Source: Gemmatimonadales bacterium (lineage in GTDB: Bacteria; Gemmatimonadota; Glassbacteria; GWA2-58-10). From it: DNA of 64,000 bases. Shown here piece after piece: positions 8,935 to 19,238 of the stretch. How positions within the stretch are numbered: the first letter of the stretch is position 1; each line of letters starts with the position of its first letter. The position numbers and the translations under genes are program-made. The stretch lies in the NCBI GenBank assembly GCA_024278175.1, contig JAJRTS010000028.1:1-64000 (forward strand), in the 5' to 3' direction. Below the pieces are notes generated by a model. It worked only from the letters and a program-made list of their open reading frames with translations, was not told the DNA's origin and ran no database searches.

Positions 8935-10437
8935 TCATTCCAGCTTTCCCGCGCTCCAGAGGATCGCTCTGCTGACAAGCTCGCGGTAGGCGGGGTTCAG
9001 TTGAGCCAGACGGCCGTGGCCGAGCTGGATGACCGCCACCCGCGATTTGTTGTAGGGGCTGATCCAGGCCAACGGGCCGTCACTGGTGGGCTCATCGGTC
9101 TCCAGGATAACTTTTACATCCGGTGAGATCCACATCCCCTTATACGTTTCATCCCGGAAGTGCATCGGCCCGATCCCGGCGGTTACCGGATGGCGCTGCA
9201 CCGGACGGATAAAAAGCTCGACATCGTGCTTGTAAGTGGAGGCGGGCTGTTCACCTTCCTGCTCCAGGATATACCTGCCGCCGACCACCTCGCGCCACCA
9301 CCAGGGCCAGGAGTTGTAGTCGGCGAGTGCGTGGTGCAGCACCACCAGGCCTTTACCGCTTTCCACGAACGCGCGCAGGTTACTCCTGCCGGCAGGGCCG
9401 AGTTCCCGGGACAGATCGTAGAGCACCAGCACATCGTATTTTTCCCTGATGTCGGCGGCGAACGCGTCGGTGTTCGAGGTGGCATGGTCCCAATCCAGCC
9501 ATTTGCCATCGAACAGGGTGTAGAACCCGGTATCGTATTCATGGCCGCCGGTTACGACCAGCACCTTTGGGGCATCCGGTTTTTTACCGTAGATATCAAA
9601 GACCGCCGGCAGAGTTACCTTACCGGTGGCCGCCCACTGGCAGCCCCGCAGAAAAGTGGCGACAAACCCCGGCTCGCTCATTGCCGCCAGATTATGACCC
9701 AGGGCGGTGTAAAACGTCCGGCCCTCGCCGTAACCGACAGTCCAGAGGATCGGCTCATCACGGCCGGTACCCCTGGTGGCGGGATCACTGTAGGCGGTGG
9801 CGATCACGTGGGTTTCGGGTTCCATCCGGGGCTGGTGGTAAAGCTCGTCGGTGGCGCTAAAGCTTGCGGCCATTCCGGCGGCAATCGGGTGCTCCCGGTC
9901 GGTAAACTTCACCACGAAGGAATGCCTGTCGCCATGGGCCGTTTTCGGCGGCCCCTCCACCCAAACTCCGCCGACTATGCTAGCCCACTGTGGCCAGGGC
10001 TTCTCGAAAATCCCCGTGCGCACGTGATGGTCGGCCAGCACTTCCATTTCGCTGAAAGCGTAGTTGGCGCCGTGGATCGCCACCAGCCCCTTGCCTCCCC
10101 TGACGAATTCCTCCACCGCCCTCTCGGCGGTTTCTCCCCAGCGGGGCCCGCAGTAATCGACCACCAGCAGGTCGTAAGGGGCAAGCGTGCGGGCGGTAAG
10201 CCCGGCCGGCTCCTCGGTTACACGCACGTCGAAACGGCCGGTTGCCAACAGGCGCTCTTTCAGAAACGGAGAGCTTTGGCGCCAGTTATGATTGTTGCGG
10301 CCGGTGAGGATCAGCACCCGGATGGCGTCCCTGGTAAAAAACCTGTCCAGGCTGGTTTCGGCCCTGGAGCAGACTGTCAGAAACAATAACCCCGCCGAGA
10401 TAAACAGCAGCATTCCGGCTGAAATTTGTTTTTTCAT
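8935..10437 (-). CDS. Secreted protein with two ThuA-like domains
   Basis: A 500-residue protein with a signal peptide (MKKQISAGMLLFISAG...) and two tandem ThuA (trehalose-utilisation-like, glutaminase-like fold) domains. The first spans about residues 38-265 (VLILTGRNNHNW, GKGLVAIHGA, HPIAAGM, YGEGRTFYTALGH) and the second about 280-497 (VLVVTGGHEYDT, GKGLVVLHHALADY, HPVTAG, HGRLAQLNPAYRELV). ThuA proteins occur with Gfo/Idh oxidoreductases and TIM-barrel isomerases in oxidative sugar catabolism; their reaction is not well established. It overlaps the upstream isomerase by 4 bases, so translation is probably coupled. The duplicated arrangement is less common than a single domain. Confidence 0.85.
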   Translation of the reverse strand: MKKQISAGMLLFISAGLLFLTVCSRAETSLDRFFTRDAIRVLILTGRNNHNWRQSSPFLKERLLATGRFDVRVTEEPAGLTARTLAPYDLLVVDYCGPRWGETAERAVEEFVRGGKGLVAIHGANYAFSEMEVLADHHVRTGIFEKPWPQWASIVGGVWVEGPPKTAHGDRHSFVVKFTDREHPIAAGMAASFSATDELYHQPRMEPETHVIATAYSDPATRGTGRDEPILWTVGYGEGRTFYTALGHNLAAMSEPGFVATFLRGCQWAATGKVTLPAVFDIYGKKPDAPKVLVVTGGHEYDTGFYTLFDGKWLDWDHATSNTDAFAADIREKYDVLVLYDLSRELGPAGRSNLRAFVESGKGLVVLHHALADYNSWPWWWREVVGGRYILEQEGEQPASTYKHDVELFIRPVQRHPVTAGIGPMHFRDETYKGMWISPDVKVILETDEPTSDGPLAWISPYNKSRVAVIQLGHGRLAQLNPAYRELVSRAILWSAGKLE

Positions 10438-11279
10438 TGTTCCTCCACTCCCGCCTTTTCGATGATACCCCGCAGGTGACTCAGGCTTCGCCGCGCCTGT
10501 TCAGGCGTCCCGCATTCGACCGAGAGAACGCCGGAAAAACCTGCTTCCACCAGGATGCCTACCACCTTGGCCCAGTCGATCACACCGTCGCCGCAGGCGC
10601 AACCCACAGGGGTCCCGGTCACCTTGCCTCTCTCGTCCCCGGAGCGTTGCGGTGCGATATCCTTGGCGTGCACGTGGACCAGCAAATGCGCGGTTTCCCT
10701 GAGACCTTCGTAGGGGTCCTCGCCACCGAGCCAGGCGTTTCCCAGGTCGTAATTCACTCGCAGACAGGGCGAGTCGACCAGCGTGGCAATCCGCAGCAGG
10801 CCCTCGGTGGTGCAGGAAATACTCTGATGCGGCTCGATACCGATATAGACACCGTAGCGCCCGGCGGTGCGCAATGCCATCGTCAAGGTGTATTTCATTA
10901 TTTCGAAGCACTGTTCATCGCTCATCCAGGACGGCCTGATTCCCTCGTCGGTGTTGACCACCGGCGCACCGACAGCGGCGGCGAACCGAATCGCCCTGGT
11001 GAGATAGGAAACGGAGACCTCGGGACGCATCAGCGGGCAATGGGCACTGAGCCCGGAAGCTTTCACCCCGTAGCGGTCGAGGATCTCTTTCATCTCCAGC
11101 GGGTCTTCTTCCATGGACCATGAATGAAAGTACCCCGCCTCGCTCAACAGCTCACGCCCGGTATGCACCATCGGCTCCACGTACTTGTAACCGAGGCGCG
11201 CCGCCCGCCCGACACCGGCGGCGAACGGTTTGTCTTCGCAGCGGATGAACTCCATGTTGATGCCGGGAGAGATAATCAT
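10434..11279 (-). CDS. Sugar phosphate isomerase/epimerase (xylose-isomerase-like TIM barrel)
   Basis: A cytoplasmic TIM barrel of the AP endonuclease 2/IolE-IolI group. Metal-binding positions are visible: the Glu of GIEPHQS, the Asp of NYDLGNAW, the His pair of HVHAKD and the Glu of SVECG near the end. Such enzymes isomerise, epimerise or dehydrate keto-sugars and inositols. The start at 11279 is favoured: its ATG overlaps the TGA of the oxidoreductase gene (ATGA), and AGAGGA lies 9 bases before it. In-frame ATGs at 11288 and 11300 are alternatives. It should act on the ketosugar made by the oxidoreductase upstream. Confidence 0.85.
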   Translation of the reverse strand: MIISPGINMEFIRCEDKPFAAGVGRAARLGYKYVEPMVHTGRELLSEAGYFHSWSMEEDPLEMKEILDRYGVKASGLSAHCPLMRPEVSVSYLTRAIRFAAAVGAPVVNTDEGIRPSWMSDEQCFEIMKYTLTMALRTAGRYGVYIGIEPHQSISCTTEGLLRIATLVDSPCLRVNYDLGNAWLGGEDPYEGLRETAHLLVHVHAKDIAPQRSGDERGKVTGTPVGCACGDGVIDWAKVVGILVEAGFSGVLSVECGTPEQARRSLSHLRGIIEKAGVEEQ

Positions 11280-12493
11280 ACGTTCCATTCCTCTTGCCAT
11301 TGGACACGGCGTTTTTCTTTGTAGGCGATATTGCCGATATGGCAGGCCATCGATGAATAGTGACCTTCCACCGCATCCGCGCTGGGTTTACTGCGCGAGC
11401 GCATGCATTCAAGCCATTCGGCCAGGTGCTGCTTTGCCGAACCGTAGGGCACTTTGACGGTCATCTCCCTGGCTGGCTTGTCGTCGCCGGAGGTGAGAAA
11501 GGTATAGCTCGAACGGAAGATGGACAACCGTCCGCCGGTTCCCATAAAGACGATATCCGCCACTTCCGGGCTGGCCATATCGGTAATGGTGGCCTCGAAA
11601 GTAACATTCACTTTGGGATAGTCCAGGACAAGGTTGATGTTATCGGGTGTATCGCGGCCGTCATCGTACTGGTATATGCCGCCAAGAGCAACCGCGGAAG
11701 CGGGCTTGCTCAGCCCCAGAAACCAATGGACCACGTCCACCATGTGCACGAACAGGCCGCCGGTCATCCCGCCGCTGGAAAAATCCCAGTAAGCGAAGCG
11801 GTTGAAATAGCGTTTCGCATCCCAGGGAATTTTGGGCAACCAGGCCAGGCAGGCCTCCCAGTCAAGACCGCTCGGCTTACGCTCCAACCCGGGCGGGACA
11901 GGGAATGTGTAGCCGCCGTTACCGTTCCAGATTGTCCGCACCATGTTTACTTCTCCGATCAGACCGCTGTCGAAAAATTTGGCTTTCGCGTCCTTGAAGT
12001 GCGGGATGCTCCTCTGCTGCATGCCCACCTGGACGATCCGGCCGGTATCTCTGGCCGCACGGACGACATCGAGGCCCTGCGCCGGCAGCGAAGTCATCGG
12101 CTTTTCCACGTAGACGTCCTTGCCCGCCCGGCAGGCATCGACAGTTATCCCGGCGTGCACGTGGTCGAAAGTGCCGACGACCACTCCATCGATATCTTTC
12201 CGTTCCAGCAGCTTACGGTAATCGGGGTACTTGTCCACAGGCCCGGTGATTTTTTCGGCTTCGTTCATCCGCTCATCCCAGACATCACTGAGGGCGACCC
12301 ACTCGATCCTGCCGATGCCGTTAAGATTACGCATCAGGCTTCTCGAACGGTTGCCGCTGCCGATCACTCCCAGGCGGATCCGGTCATTGGCGCCGAGCAC
12401 GCGTTTCGAAGAAGCCGCCGTGGCTACAGTCGCGGCTGCCAGTGTGCCGGCAAGGAAGGAACGTCGTGAGATTTTTCGCTTCACGTCAGGCAT
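11276..12493 (-). CDS. Gfo/Idh/MocA oxidoreductase with Tat signal
   Basis: 405 residues. The N-terminus KRKISRRSFLAGTLAAATVATAA is a twin-arginine signal, so the enzyme is likely periplasmic, and its nucleotide would be a tightly bound NAD(P). The Rossmann start is RLGVIGSGNRSRSLM, and EKP in DVYVEKPMTS is the family's conserved substrate/cofactor motif. The C-terminal half is the usual alpha/beta sheet domain. It is the first gene of the four-gene minus-strand operon and should oxidise a sugar at one carbon before isomerase and ThuA steps. Divergent from the AraC regulator across 153 bases. Confidence 0.88.
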   Translation of the reverse strand: MPDVKRKISRRSFLAGTLAAATVATAASSKRVLGANDRIRLGVIGSGNRSRSLMRNLNGIGRIEWVALSDVWDERMNEAEKITGPVDKYPDYRKLLERKDIDGVVVGTFDHVHAGITVDACRAGKDVYVEKPMTSLPAQGLDVVRAARDTGRIVQVGMQQRSIPHFKDAKAKFFDSGLIGEVNMVRTIWNGNGGYTFPVPPGLERKPSGLDWEACLAWLPKIPWDAKRYFNRFAYWDFSSGGMTGGLFVHMVDVVHWFLGLSKPASAVALGGIYQYDDGRDTPDNINLVLDYPKVNVTFEATITDMASPEVADIVFMGTGGRLSIFRSSYTFLTSGDDKPAREMTVKVPYGSAKQHLAEWLECMRSRSKPSADAVEGHYSSMACHIGNIAYKEKRRVQWQEEWNV

Positions 12494-12616
12494 AACAAAA
12501 CCTCCTCAAGGTTTACGACCGTGATTCATAAAGCAAGAAGCGGAGTGCAGCTTTTAGATTTAATAAAACTGGATAAAAGAACATTGCCCCAAAAGACACA
12601 GTAACCGATAATATAT

Positions 12617-12640
12617 TATAGTATATTACTATAAAGGAGG
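12617..12640 (+). promoter_or_regulatory. Inverted repeat and ribosome binding site of the AraC gene
   Basis: TATAGTA-TAT-TACTATA (12617-12633) is a perfect 7+3+7 inverted repeat that ends 2 bases before the Shine-Dalgarno GGAGG (12636-12640), six bases ahead of the ATG. Its position suggests an autoregulatory operator or a start-site hairpin between the two divergent transcription units. Confidence 0.35.
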
Positions 12641-12646
12641 CGGGAA

Positions 12647-13540
12647 ATGGATAAATCGGTCATATTACATGCCTTAAAAAAGCAAGCTTTTGAAGACCCC
12701 GCGGTTAATCCGATTCGCATCCAGGACGACCTTGTTGTCCATCAGCTCCCGGGGGGGGAACATTCGATCCATGCGGACTATGGTTTACGCATCTTTTCCA
12801 CCCTGCAAAACAACGAGTCTGCTCCGCGCAAGTACATTTATCCGCGATACTTCCAGTTTTACGGATTCTCCCATCTGATCAATGGCCGGGGTTGGTATTG
12901 GACGCCAGAGAAAAAAATGACGCTTTTCAATAAAGGGCAGGCGGTACTCTCTACTCCGGAATTTGTACAGGATTACGCCGGATACAAAACAAGCTATGTT
13001 CAGGACGCCATCAGCTTCTGCGGGCCTGTCGCAGATCATCTTTTCAGAGCAGGGATCATCAAGGACGGTATCGTTGAAATCGGGAACACACGCCGCCTTT
13101 TACCCATCATCGAACAGATTAAGGACCCCTCGCTCAACTCTCAAATCAAAGCTAACTTAATGCTTCAGAACCTGTTGGTCGAGATATTCTTCGAACGCCT
13201 GGAAGCTGTTCCGAAGGAAAACCATCCGCAAATAAGCAGATTATTGACGATGATCAGATCAAAATCGGAGAAATGGTGGGCCGGCCCGGAGATGGCGGCA
13301 TTCTGCAATATGAGTCTGAGCCAGTTTCGGCGGGTATTTCACAAAAAAACCGGCTATTCTCCGAAACAGTATATTGATATGATCAAAATCCAGCAGTCGA
13401 CGGAACTGCTGTGCATTGCCGGGCTCTCGGTTGCGGATGTGGCGGTAAGGCTGGGTTATTCCGACCCCTTCCATTTCAGCCGCCGCTTCAAGCAGATTAC
13501 CGGGATTTCGCCGTTGAATTACCGGCGACAATTCGGCTGA
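12647..13540 (+). CDS. AraC-family transcriptional regulator
   Basis: 297 residues. The last ~100 form the double helix-turn-helix of AraC/XylS proteins (MAAFCNMSLSQFRRVFHKKTG... and VAVRLGYSDPFHFSRRFKQITG, then GISPLNYRR). The N-terminal ~180 residues look like a cupin-type ligand domain (FSHLINGRGWYWTPE) with a dimerising helix. It is divergent from the oxidoreductase-isomerase-ThuA-sulfatase operon and is the likely sugar-responsive activator of it. Strong RBS AAAGGAGG. Confidence 0.9.
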   Translation: MDKSVILHALKKQAFEDPAVNPIRIQDDLVVHQLPGGEHSIHADYGLRIFSTLQNNESAPRKYIYPRYFQFYGFSHLINGRGWYWTPEKKMTLFNKGQAVLSTPEFVQDYAGYKTSYVQDAISFCGPVADHLFRAGIIKDGIVEIGNTRRLLPIIEQIKDPSLNSQIKANLMLQNLLVEIFFERLEAVPKENHPQISRLLTMIRSKSEKWWAGPEMAAFCNMSLSQFRRVFHKKTGYSPKQYIDMIKIQQSTELLCIAGLSVADVAVRLGYSDPFHFSRRFKQITGISPLNYRRQFG

Positions 13541-13677
13541 GTAGTCCCGGGGGTCTCAAAGCGCAGAAAACGCAAGGGATGGATAACCGATCCAACAAAC
13601 CAATCCCTCAAAACTCGCATGGGCGGGGGGATATCAGGCACATTCCTCCAGTGCATGTTTGTACTCATTAACAGGGA

Positions 13678-13701
13678 GCCGTTGAAAAAATCCTCAACGC
13701 C
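13678..13701 (-). repeat. CAACGCC hairpin repeat, copy A
   Basis: Read on the minus strand it is GGCGTTGAGGATTTTTTCAA then CGGC, very close to the two copies at 37571 and 37908. The stem is CGTTGA/TCAACG. Confidence 0.45.
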
Positions 13702-13919
13702 TCCAAGTAAAATATTTTGGCTGGCCGGTCGCCCAAGGGCAAGGTACGGGTTTTTACCGGTTCTGCTAATTGTTTTATTTCAAGCAGTTAGATTGCTCCT
13801 ACCCGTTTTTGGCCGGCATGACGAGCAACGGCCCTCGACAACCTTTATTCACATTCCACGTATTTTTCAACAATTTTTCAGAGGGGGGTGTGAGTTTTTC
13901 CGGGGGCGCCCTTTAAATG

Positions 13920-13947
13920 TTGACAATTTGGTCCAGCATGCTATTAT
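13920..13947 (+). promoter_or_regulatory. Sigma-70-type promoter of the hybrid kinase operon
   Basis: TTGACA (13920-13925), a 16-base spacer and TATTAT (13942-13947) end 36 bases before the kinase start codon. A GGGGAGAA ribosome binding site follows. Confidence 0.6.
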
Positions 13948-13983
13948 TCTTCAAAGGATAGTCAGATAAATTGGGGAGAAAAA

Positions 13984-16900
13984 ATGAAAATAGAAAAGAA
14001 GCTGGGGATTATTGCCTGTGGGCTGACCCTGATAATAATCTCAATGTTTCTCCTGACCTGGATTTCCACTGCCCGGCAGAAAGATGACTCCCTGGTTGTC
14101 AACCTGGCTGGCAGGCAGCGAATGCTGATTCAGAAAATGACAGCGGAGATTTTGGATTACCATATTATAAGAGAGAAAACCGACAGCGAGTTCACGAAGT
14201 CCGCCGAAAACATTCGAAACACCATGAAAATTTTCGATCTGACTCTTTCTGCTCTGAAAGATTCCGGTCCCGCTCCTCTTTCCCAGGATTTAAAAACCAC
14301 GGAATACAGGGAGTGCCCCCAGGCCAAAGAGCCGGTTTATACCCAGTTGGGAAAGGTGGCTGATTTATGGAAAATCTATTCAGGCCGCATCGAGGCTTTT
14401 CTTAACAGCAGGGAGCAGGCCGATGCGCGACTGGCTTGGCTAGTGGGTAATAGCCAACCGATTCTTCGGGCGATGAACAAAGTTGTCTTTATGATGCAGG
14501 AGCAGTCTGAAAAGAAAGTCAGCCTTTTGCTGCGCGCTCAACTGGCGGGAATTTTCTTTGGTATCTGTTTCGTAATACTTACGATTTTCATAACTCTGGA
14601 GCTTGCCGGAGCTAATAAAAAATTGCGGATTGAGGTTCTGGAGCGCAAGCAGGCCGAGGATGAGCTGCGCCGGAGCGAAGCTAGATACCGTGAACTTGTT
14701 GAAAACGCCAACAGCATAATCCTGCGAATGGACCCCAAAGGCAACGTTACTTTTTTCAACGAGTTCGCTCAGAAGTTTTTCGGATTTACCGAGGAAGAGA
14801 TTCTTGGCAATAGTGTGATCGGCACCATCGTTCCGCCGAAGGATTCGATGGGGCGGGATCTTGAAAAAATGATTGAAGAGATCGGGAAACACCCGGAAAA
14901 ATTCAGCAACAATAAAAACGAAAACATACGCCGCAGCGGCGAACGCGTCTGGGTTGCCTGGACTAATAAGCCGATATTTAATCAGGCGGGACAAATAATT
15001 GAAATTTTGTGTGTCGGAAACGATATCACCGGGCACAAGCAGGTTGAGGATGAACTGCGAAAATCGGAAGAAGAATACCGGCTGCTGGTGGAAAATATAA
15101 ACGATGCACTTTATATAACCGATGAAAAAGGTTTGTTCATTTATATGAGCCCGGTGATTGAGAAAATATCAGGTTATCATCCATCGGAGCTCATCGGCCG
15201 CCCATTCAGCGACTTTCTTCATCCTGAAGACCTGCCCCGGATTTTTGAAAACTTTCAGCGGGTCCTTTCCGGTAAAAATGGACAGGGCGAGTACCGTATC
15301 TTGTGTAAATCCGGCAAGTACTTGTGGGTAAAAACCAATAGCCAGCCGTTTGTTAAAGGAAACCAGGTTGTGGGCCTGCGCGGTGTGCTCAATGATGTCA
15401 GTGAGCGCAAGCTGGCGCAGGAAGCCCTGCAGGAAGCTTATGGCGAACTGGAAAACCGGGTCAGGGAACGAACGGCGGAGCTTGCCGAAACCAACAGGAA
15501 ACTGCGCAAGGAAATTTCAGAGCGCAAGCAGGCCGAGGAAACCCTACAGGAGAGTGAGGAGCAGTTAAGAACGGTTCTGGAATCCTCGGTTGAAGGGATA
15601 ATCACAATCAACGAGCAGGGAATCGTGGAGTCGTTCAATCCGGCCGCCGAGCGGATGTTCGGATACTCCGCCAGTGAGATCCTCGGCAAGAATATCAGTA
15701 TGCTTGTACCCGAACCTCATCACAGTGAGCACGACGGTTACCTGAAGAATTATCTTGAGACAAACAAAAAGAAGATCATCGGCACCCGTTGTGAAGTTGA
15801 CGCACAGCACAAGGATGGGACGATTTTTCCGATTGAACTCTCCGTAAGCGAGGCGTTTCTGGTCGGTCGGAGGCTGTTCACCGGTATCGTTCACGATATT
15901 ATCGAGCGGAGGAAGACCGAGGAGATGCTACGGCGGTTGTCTACAGCGGTGGAGCAGACCGCCGAATCGGTGGTTATTACGGATCTCGGGGGCAATATCG
16001 AGTACGTGAATCCTTCTTTCGGTGTAATTACCGGATACATGGCCTGGGAAGTCCTGGGCAGGAATATGAACATTCTGAAAAGCAACAGGCACGGCAGTGA
16101 TTATTATCACGATCTGTGGAAAACACTGGGCGATGGCGAGGTCTGGAAGGGACAGTTTATCAACAAGAAAAAAAACGGCGACATCTATCACCAGAAAGCG
16201 GTGATCTCGCCGGTGCGCAATGCCGGAGGGCAAATCGTCAATTATGTTGCCGTCTTACGTGATATTACCCAGGAGGTTCTTCTGGAGGAGCAGCTACGAC
16301 ATTCCCAGAAAATGGAATCCATCGGCCAACTCGCCGGAGGAGTGGCCCATGATTTCAATAATGCGCTCGCCTCGATCATGGGTTACGCCGAGATGATCGC
16401 TGAGATGGAGGACCTGCCCGTAAAGGCAAGAAAGGGTATCACGGTAATCGAGAAGGCCTCTTTGCGGGCTTCCGGGATTACCCGTCAATTGCTGGCATTC
16501 AGCCGCAAACAGGAACCCAACCTGCAGGTGATGAACCTCAATGAAGCCGTGGACCAGACGACAACTTTCCTGAGGAAAACAATCGGGCTGAATATCACCA
16601 TTGAAAACAAGCTCAGCCACAACCTGGGAATGGTCAGGGCCGATGAGGGGCAGATCCAGCAAGTGCTGATGAACCTTTGCCTCAATGCCCGTGACGCCAT
16701 CGAGAAAAAAGGCTCCATCCTGATCGAGACCTCGAACCTGGAGGTTGACAAAGATTTCGCCCGGGCACAACTGGAAGCGCAACCCGGCCCGTATGTGACT
16801 GTATCGGTTACGGACAACGGACAAGGAATGGACAAGGAGACTCTGCAGCGCATTTTCGATCCATTTTTCACCACCAAGGAAATCGGTAAGGGAACCGGGC

Positions 16901-17448
16901 TCGGCCTGTCCATTGTGTACGGCATCGTAAAAAGTCACTGCGGGTTCATTAACGTCTCCAGCAAGCCCGGCAGAGGAACCACGTTCAAGGTATATTTACC
17001 CAGAACAACCGCGAGACAAGACCGGAAGCGGAAAAACGGAAAACCCGTGCGCCGGGGGAATGAAACCATCCTTGTTGTCGATGATGACAAGCTGGTGCTT
17101 GAGTTGGCTTCCGACCTGCTGGAGAATTACGGCTATCGCTGTATCACCGCCGGCAATGGCGGGCAGGCTGTGGAACTATACCGCCGCGAATACGAAAAAA
17201 TCGACCTGGTTCTGCTGGATTTCGCCATGCCGGAAACCAACGGTGTGGAGATATTCGAACAGATGCGCAAAATCAATCCAGGCATAGTGGCGATAATCAC
17301 CAGTGGATTCCAGCAGGAGTTCAATAAAAGGGAGCTTCTCAAAACCGGTTTCAGCGCGTTTATCACCAAGCCTTTTCAAACCAGACAACTTGCCGGAGCA
17401 GTAAGAAATGCGCTGGATCAAACAGCCGCAGAAAGAGAGTCCGGTTAA
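13984..17448 (+). CDS. Multi-PAS hybrid sensor histidine kinase with PilJ-type sensor
   Basis: 1154 residues. Two membrane segments (about 7-28 and 178-202) enclose a periplasmic domain opening [14 protein letters not shown], the signature of type IV pili methyl-accepting (PilJ/NarX-like) sensors. Then come four PAS domains (about 230-350, 360-480, 525-640, 645-770), with a coiled coil at 480-520 between the second and third. The phosphoacceptor is His789 in VAHDFNN. The ATPase follows ([16 protein letters not shown]), and a C-terminal receiver with LLDFAMP has phospho-Asp about 1079. The stop overlaps the start of the HD-GYP regulator (TAATG), so the two are co-translated and form a phosphorelay, probably controlling cyclic-di-GMP. 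The signal is unknown. Confidence 0.9.
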   Translation: MKIEKKLGIIACGLTLIIISMFLLTWISTARQKDDSLVVNLAGRQRMLIQKMTAEILDYHIIREKTDSEFTKSAENIRNTMKIFDLTLSALKDSGPAPLSQDLKTTEYRECPQAKEPVYTQLGKVADLWKIYSGRIEAFLNSREQADARLAWLVGNSQPILRAMNKVVFMMQEQSEKKVSLLLRAQLAGIFFGICFVILTIFITLELAGANKKLRIEVLERKQAEDELRRSEARYRELVENANSIILRMDPKGNVTFFNEFAQKFFGFTEEEILGNSVIGTIVPPKDSMGRDLEKMIEEIGKHPEKFSNNKNENIRRSGERVWVAWTNKPIFNQAGQIIEILCVGNDITGHKQVEDELRKSEEEYRLLVENINDALYITDEKGLFIYMSPVIEKISGYHPSELIGRPFSDFLHPEDLPRIFENFQRVLSGKNGQGEYRILCKSGKYLWVKTNSQPFVKGNQVVGLRGVLNDVSERKLAQEALQEAYGELENRVRERTAELAETNRKLRKEISERKQAEETLQESEEQLRTVLESSVEGIITINEQGIVESFNPAAERMFGYSASEILGKNISMLVPEPHHSEHDGYLKNYLETNKKKIIGTRCEVDAQHKDGTIFPIELSVSEAFLVGRRLFTGIVHDIIERRKTEEMLRRLSTAVEQTAESVVITDLGGNIEYVNPSFGVITGYMAWEVLGRNMNILKSNRHGSDYYHDLWKTLGDGEVWKGQFINKKKNGDIYHQKAVISPVRNAGGQIVNYVAVLRDITQEVLLEEQLRHSQKMESIGQLAGGVAHDFNNALASIMGYAEMIAEMEDLPVKARKGITVIEKASLRASGITRQLLAFSRKQEPNLQVMNLNEAVDQTTTFLRKTIGLNITIENKLSHNLGMVRADEGQIQQVLMNLCLNARDAIEKKGSILIETSNLEVDKDFARAQLEAQPGPYVTVSVTDNGQGMDKETLQRIFDPFFTTKEIGKGTGLGLSIVYGIVKSHCGFINVSSKPGRGTTFKVYLPRTTARQDRKRKNGKPVRRGNETILVVDDDKLVLELASDLLENYGYRCITAGNGGQAVELYRREYEKIDLVLLDFAMPETNGVEIFEQMRKINPGIVAIITSGFQQEFNKRELLKTGFSAFITKPFQTRQLAGAVRNALDQTAAERESG

Positions 17449-18554
17449 TGGCGGTGGAAAACAACAAGAGTTTTCGAATGCTGGTTATCGATGATGATGA
17501 ACTGATCAGGGACTTTGTCGCAACTTCTTTTGAAGAAAACGGCTGGGTGGTCGATGAGGCGGAAAACGGCCTGCAGGGGATTGAACTGGTCAAAACGAAC
17601 CCTGATCGCTACAATGTCGTCTTACTGGACAACCATATGCCCGGCCCCAAAGGACTCGATGTCCTGCCGGAACTTATCAAGTACGGTGATGAACTGGCCG
17701 TGTTGATGATGACCGGCTATGCCGGGGTGGATTCCGCTGTTGAAGCGATGCACCGGGGCGCCTGCGATTATTTGCAAAAGCCGCTGAGAAAAAAAGTGCT
17801 CGAAGCTCGGGTCGACATGGCCCTGAAACAGCGCATAATCCGCAAGGAGCACAGGCAGTACGTCGAGGACATCGAGAAAAAAATTAAAGAGCGCTCCTCT
17901 GAACTCGAAGAAGCCCGGAAAGCTACTATCCTGGGGCTTACCAAGCTGGCGGAATACCGGGACGAGGACACGGGATACCACCTGGAGAGGATGTCCCATT
18001 ACGTGTTTTTCCTGGCGCGCTCCCTGAGAGAAAACGGGCTTTATCGCCAGATCCTTACCGCCAGTTATCTGGACCGGCTCTTCGAGTCCGCACCGTTGCA
18101 TGACATCGGAAAAATCGGCATAGCGGACTCAATCCTGAAAAAGCCGGGTAAGCTGACGGCGGAAGAGTTTTGCATAATGAAAACGCATAGCGCCCTGGGG
18201 GCGAAAGCCATCGAGGATATCCAGGTCAACATCAAGGGGCAGACATTTCTCAGTGTCGGGGTTGAACTTGCCCGCAGCCATCACGAGAATTATGACGGGT
18301 CAGGCTATCCTCAGGGGCTGGAAAAAGAAAACATCCCCCTGTGCGCAAGGATTCTCGCCCTGGCCGATTTCTATGACGCCCTTACGTGTAAGCGCGTTTA
18401 CCGCCCGTTCGCATATCCTCACGAAAAGGTAAAAGAGATGATCATCGGGTTGCGGCAGACCAAGTTCGACCCGGTGGTCGTCGACAGTTTTCTGGAAAAC
18501 GAAAAAATGTTTGTCGCTTTGCACAAAAAATATTGCGACCAAGGGGGACGATAA
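17448..18554 (+). CDS. Response regulator with HD-GYP phosphodiesterase domain
   Basis: 368 residues: receiver at 1-125 (acidic pocket VIDDDE, phospho-Asp61 in LLDNHMPG, KP in LQKPL), a helical linker at 130-165, and an HD-GYP domain at 165-355. The domain shows HDIGKIGIADSILKKPGKLT and HHENYDGSGYP, the complete metal-binding and GYP motifs. This predicts an active cyclic-di-GMP phosphodiesterase switched by phosphorylation. It overlaps the hybrid kinase by one base and is surely its partner. It sits directly upstream of the nonulosonate (surface glycan) cluster, but the 365-base gap argues for a separate transcription unit. Confidence 0.93.
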   Translation: MAVENNKSFRMLVIDDDELIRDFVATSFEENGWVVDEAENGLQGIELVKTNPDRYNVVLLDNHMPGPKGLDVLPELIKYGDELAVLMMTGYAGVDSAVEAMHRGACDYLQKPLRKKVLEARVDMALKQRIIRKEHRQYVEDIEKKIKERSSELEEARKATILGLTKLAEYRDEDTGYHLERMSHYVFFLARSLRENGLYRQILTASYLDRLFESAPLHDIGKIGIADSILKKPGKLTAEEFCIMKTHSALGAKAIEDIQVNIKGQTFLSVGVELARSHHENYDGSGYPQGLEKENIPLCARILALADFYDALTCKRVYRPFAYPHEKVKEMIIGLRQTKFDPVVVDSFLENEKMFVALHKKYCDQGGR

Positions 18555-18919
18555 ATGAACTCGTCCTGTCACTGCGCTGGTTTTCCCCGGAGCACACCCC
18601 CCAGGTAGCCCTTGCCAAATGTTGTGGACACTGTTTTGGGCAACCGGCGCTTGCATTTCCCAAGGTCAAAGACCCTGAAAATAATTGCCCCTCACCATGG
18701 GAACGGATACTTTATCATCGGGACGATGGGAATCTTAGAATCCGAACCGCAGTCTGCCCCGCCGGCTGTAGTTGCGCAGCTTGACGCGAATGGCTAAACA
18801 CCTTAATCCTATTGCATTTACTTACCGGTTCGTTCGTTGTATATTGCAGCATGGAAAGATAATTCGTATTATTTTATCCCGGATTATGAATAATATACTG
18901 GGAGCATCAAAAGGGCTTG
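18555..18919. other. Leader region of the nonulosonate cluster
   Basis: About 365 bases between the HD-GYP gene and the legB remnant. Open frames here are short and without motifs. The last ~110 bases are AT-rich and probably hold the cluster promoter. AAAAGGG at 18909-18915 is the ribosome binding site of the legB start at 18920. Confidence 0.45.
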
Positions 18920-19238
18920 ATGAATCTGCAAGGGAAAAAAGTGCTTGTTACCGGGGCGGATGGCTTTATCGGCAGCCACCTTGCCGATGATATGGTGCGC
19001 CGGGGCGCTGAGGTCCGCGCGTTTGTGTTGTACAATTCCTTCAACTCCAGGGGCTGGCTGGATAGCACAGAAGCGGATGTCGTGGAGGCGATGGAAGAAG
19101 TTGTCGCCGGAGATGTCAGGGATTATCACTCGGTCAGGCAGGCGAGTGAGGGCGTGGATGTCGTGTTCCATCTGGCTGCGTTGACAGCGATCCCCCTACT
19201 CGTACCATGCTCCAGGTTCCTACGTGGATACAAATTTC
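18920..19238 (+). pseudogene. legB: legB-type nucleotide-sugar 4,6-dehydratase, 5' fragment
   Basis: The first ~106 codons of an extended SDR dehydratase: VLVTGADGFIGSHLADDMV (NAD site), AFVLYNSFNSRGWLD, GDVRDYHSVRQ and VVFHLAALTAIP. All follow LegB (Campylobacter Cj1319-type GDP-GlcNAc 4,6-dehydratase). A run of five C at 19192-19196 breaks the frame. If one C is removed, the sequence continues YSYHAPGSYVDTNF, exactly as expected of LegB, to about 19238, where similarity ends abruptly. The catalytic TSTSEVYG and YxxxK region is absent. The missing 3' end reappears at about 23475-23632. As it stands it cannot encode an active enzyme. Confidence 0.85.

Larger units (their letters stand above)
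13541..13983. other. Intergenic region before the hybrid kinase
   Basis: No convincing gene; short open frames at 13619-13969 lack motifs. It contains a CGTTGA...TCAACG hairpin of the dispersed family (13678-13701) and a sigma-70-like promoter (13920-13947), both listed separately. Confidence 0.5.
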
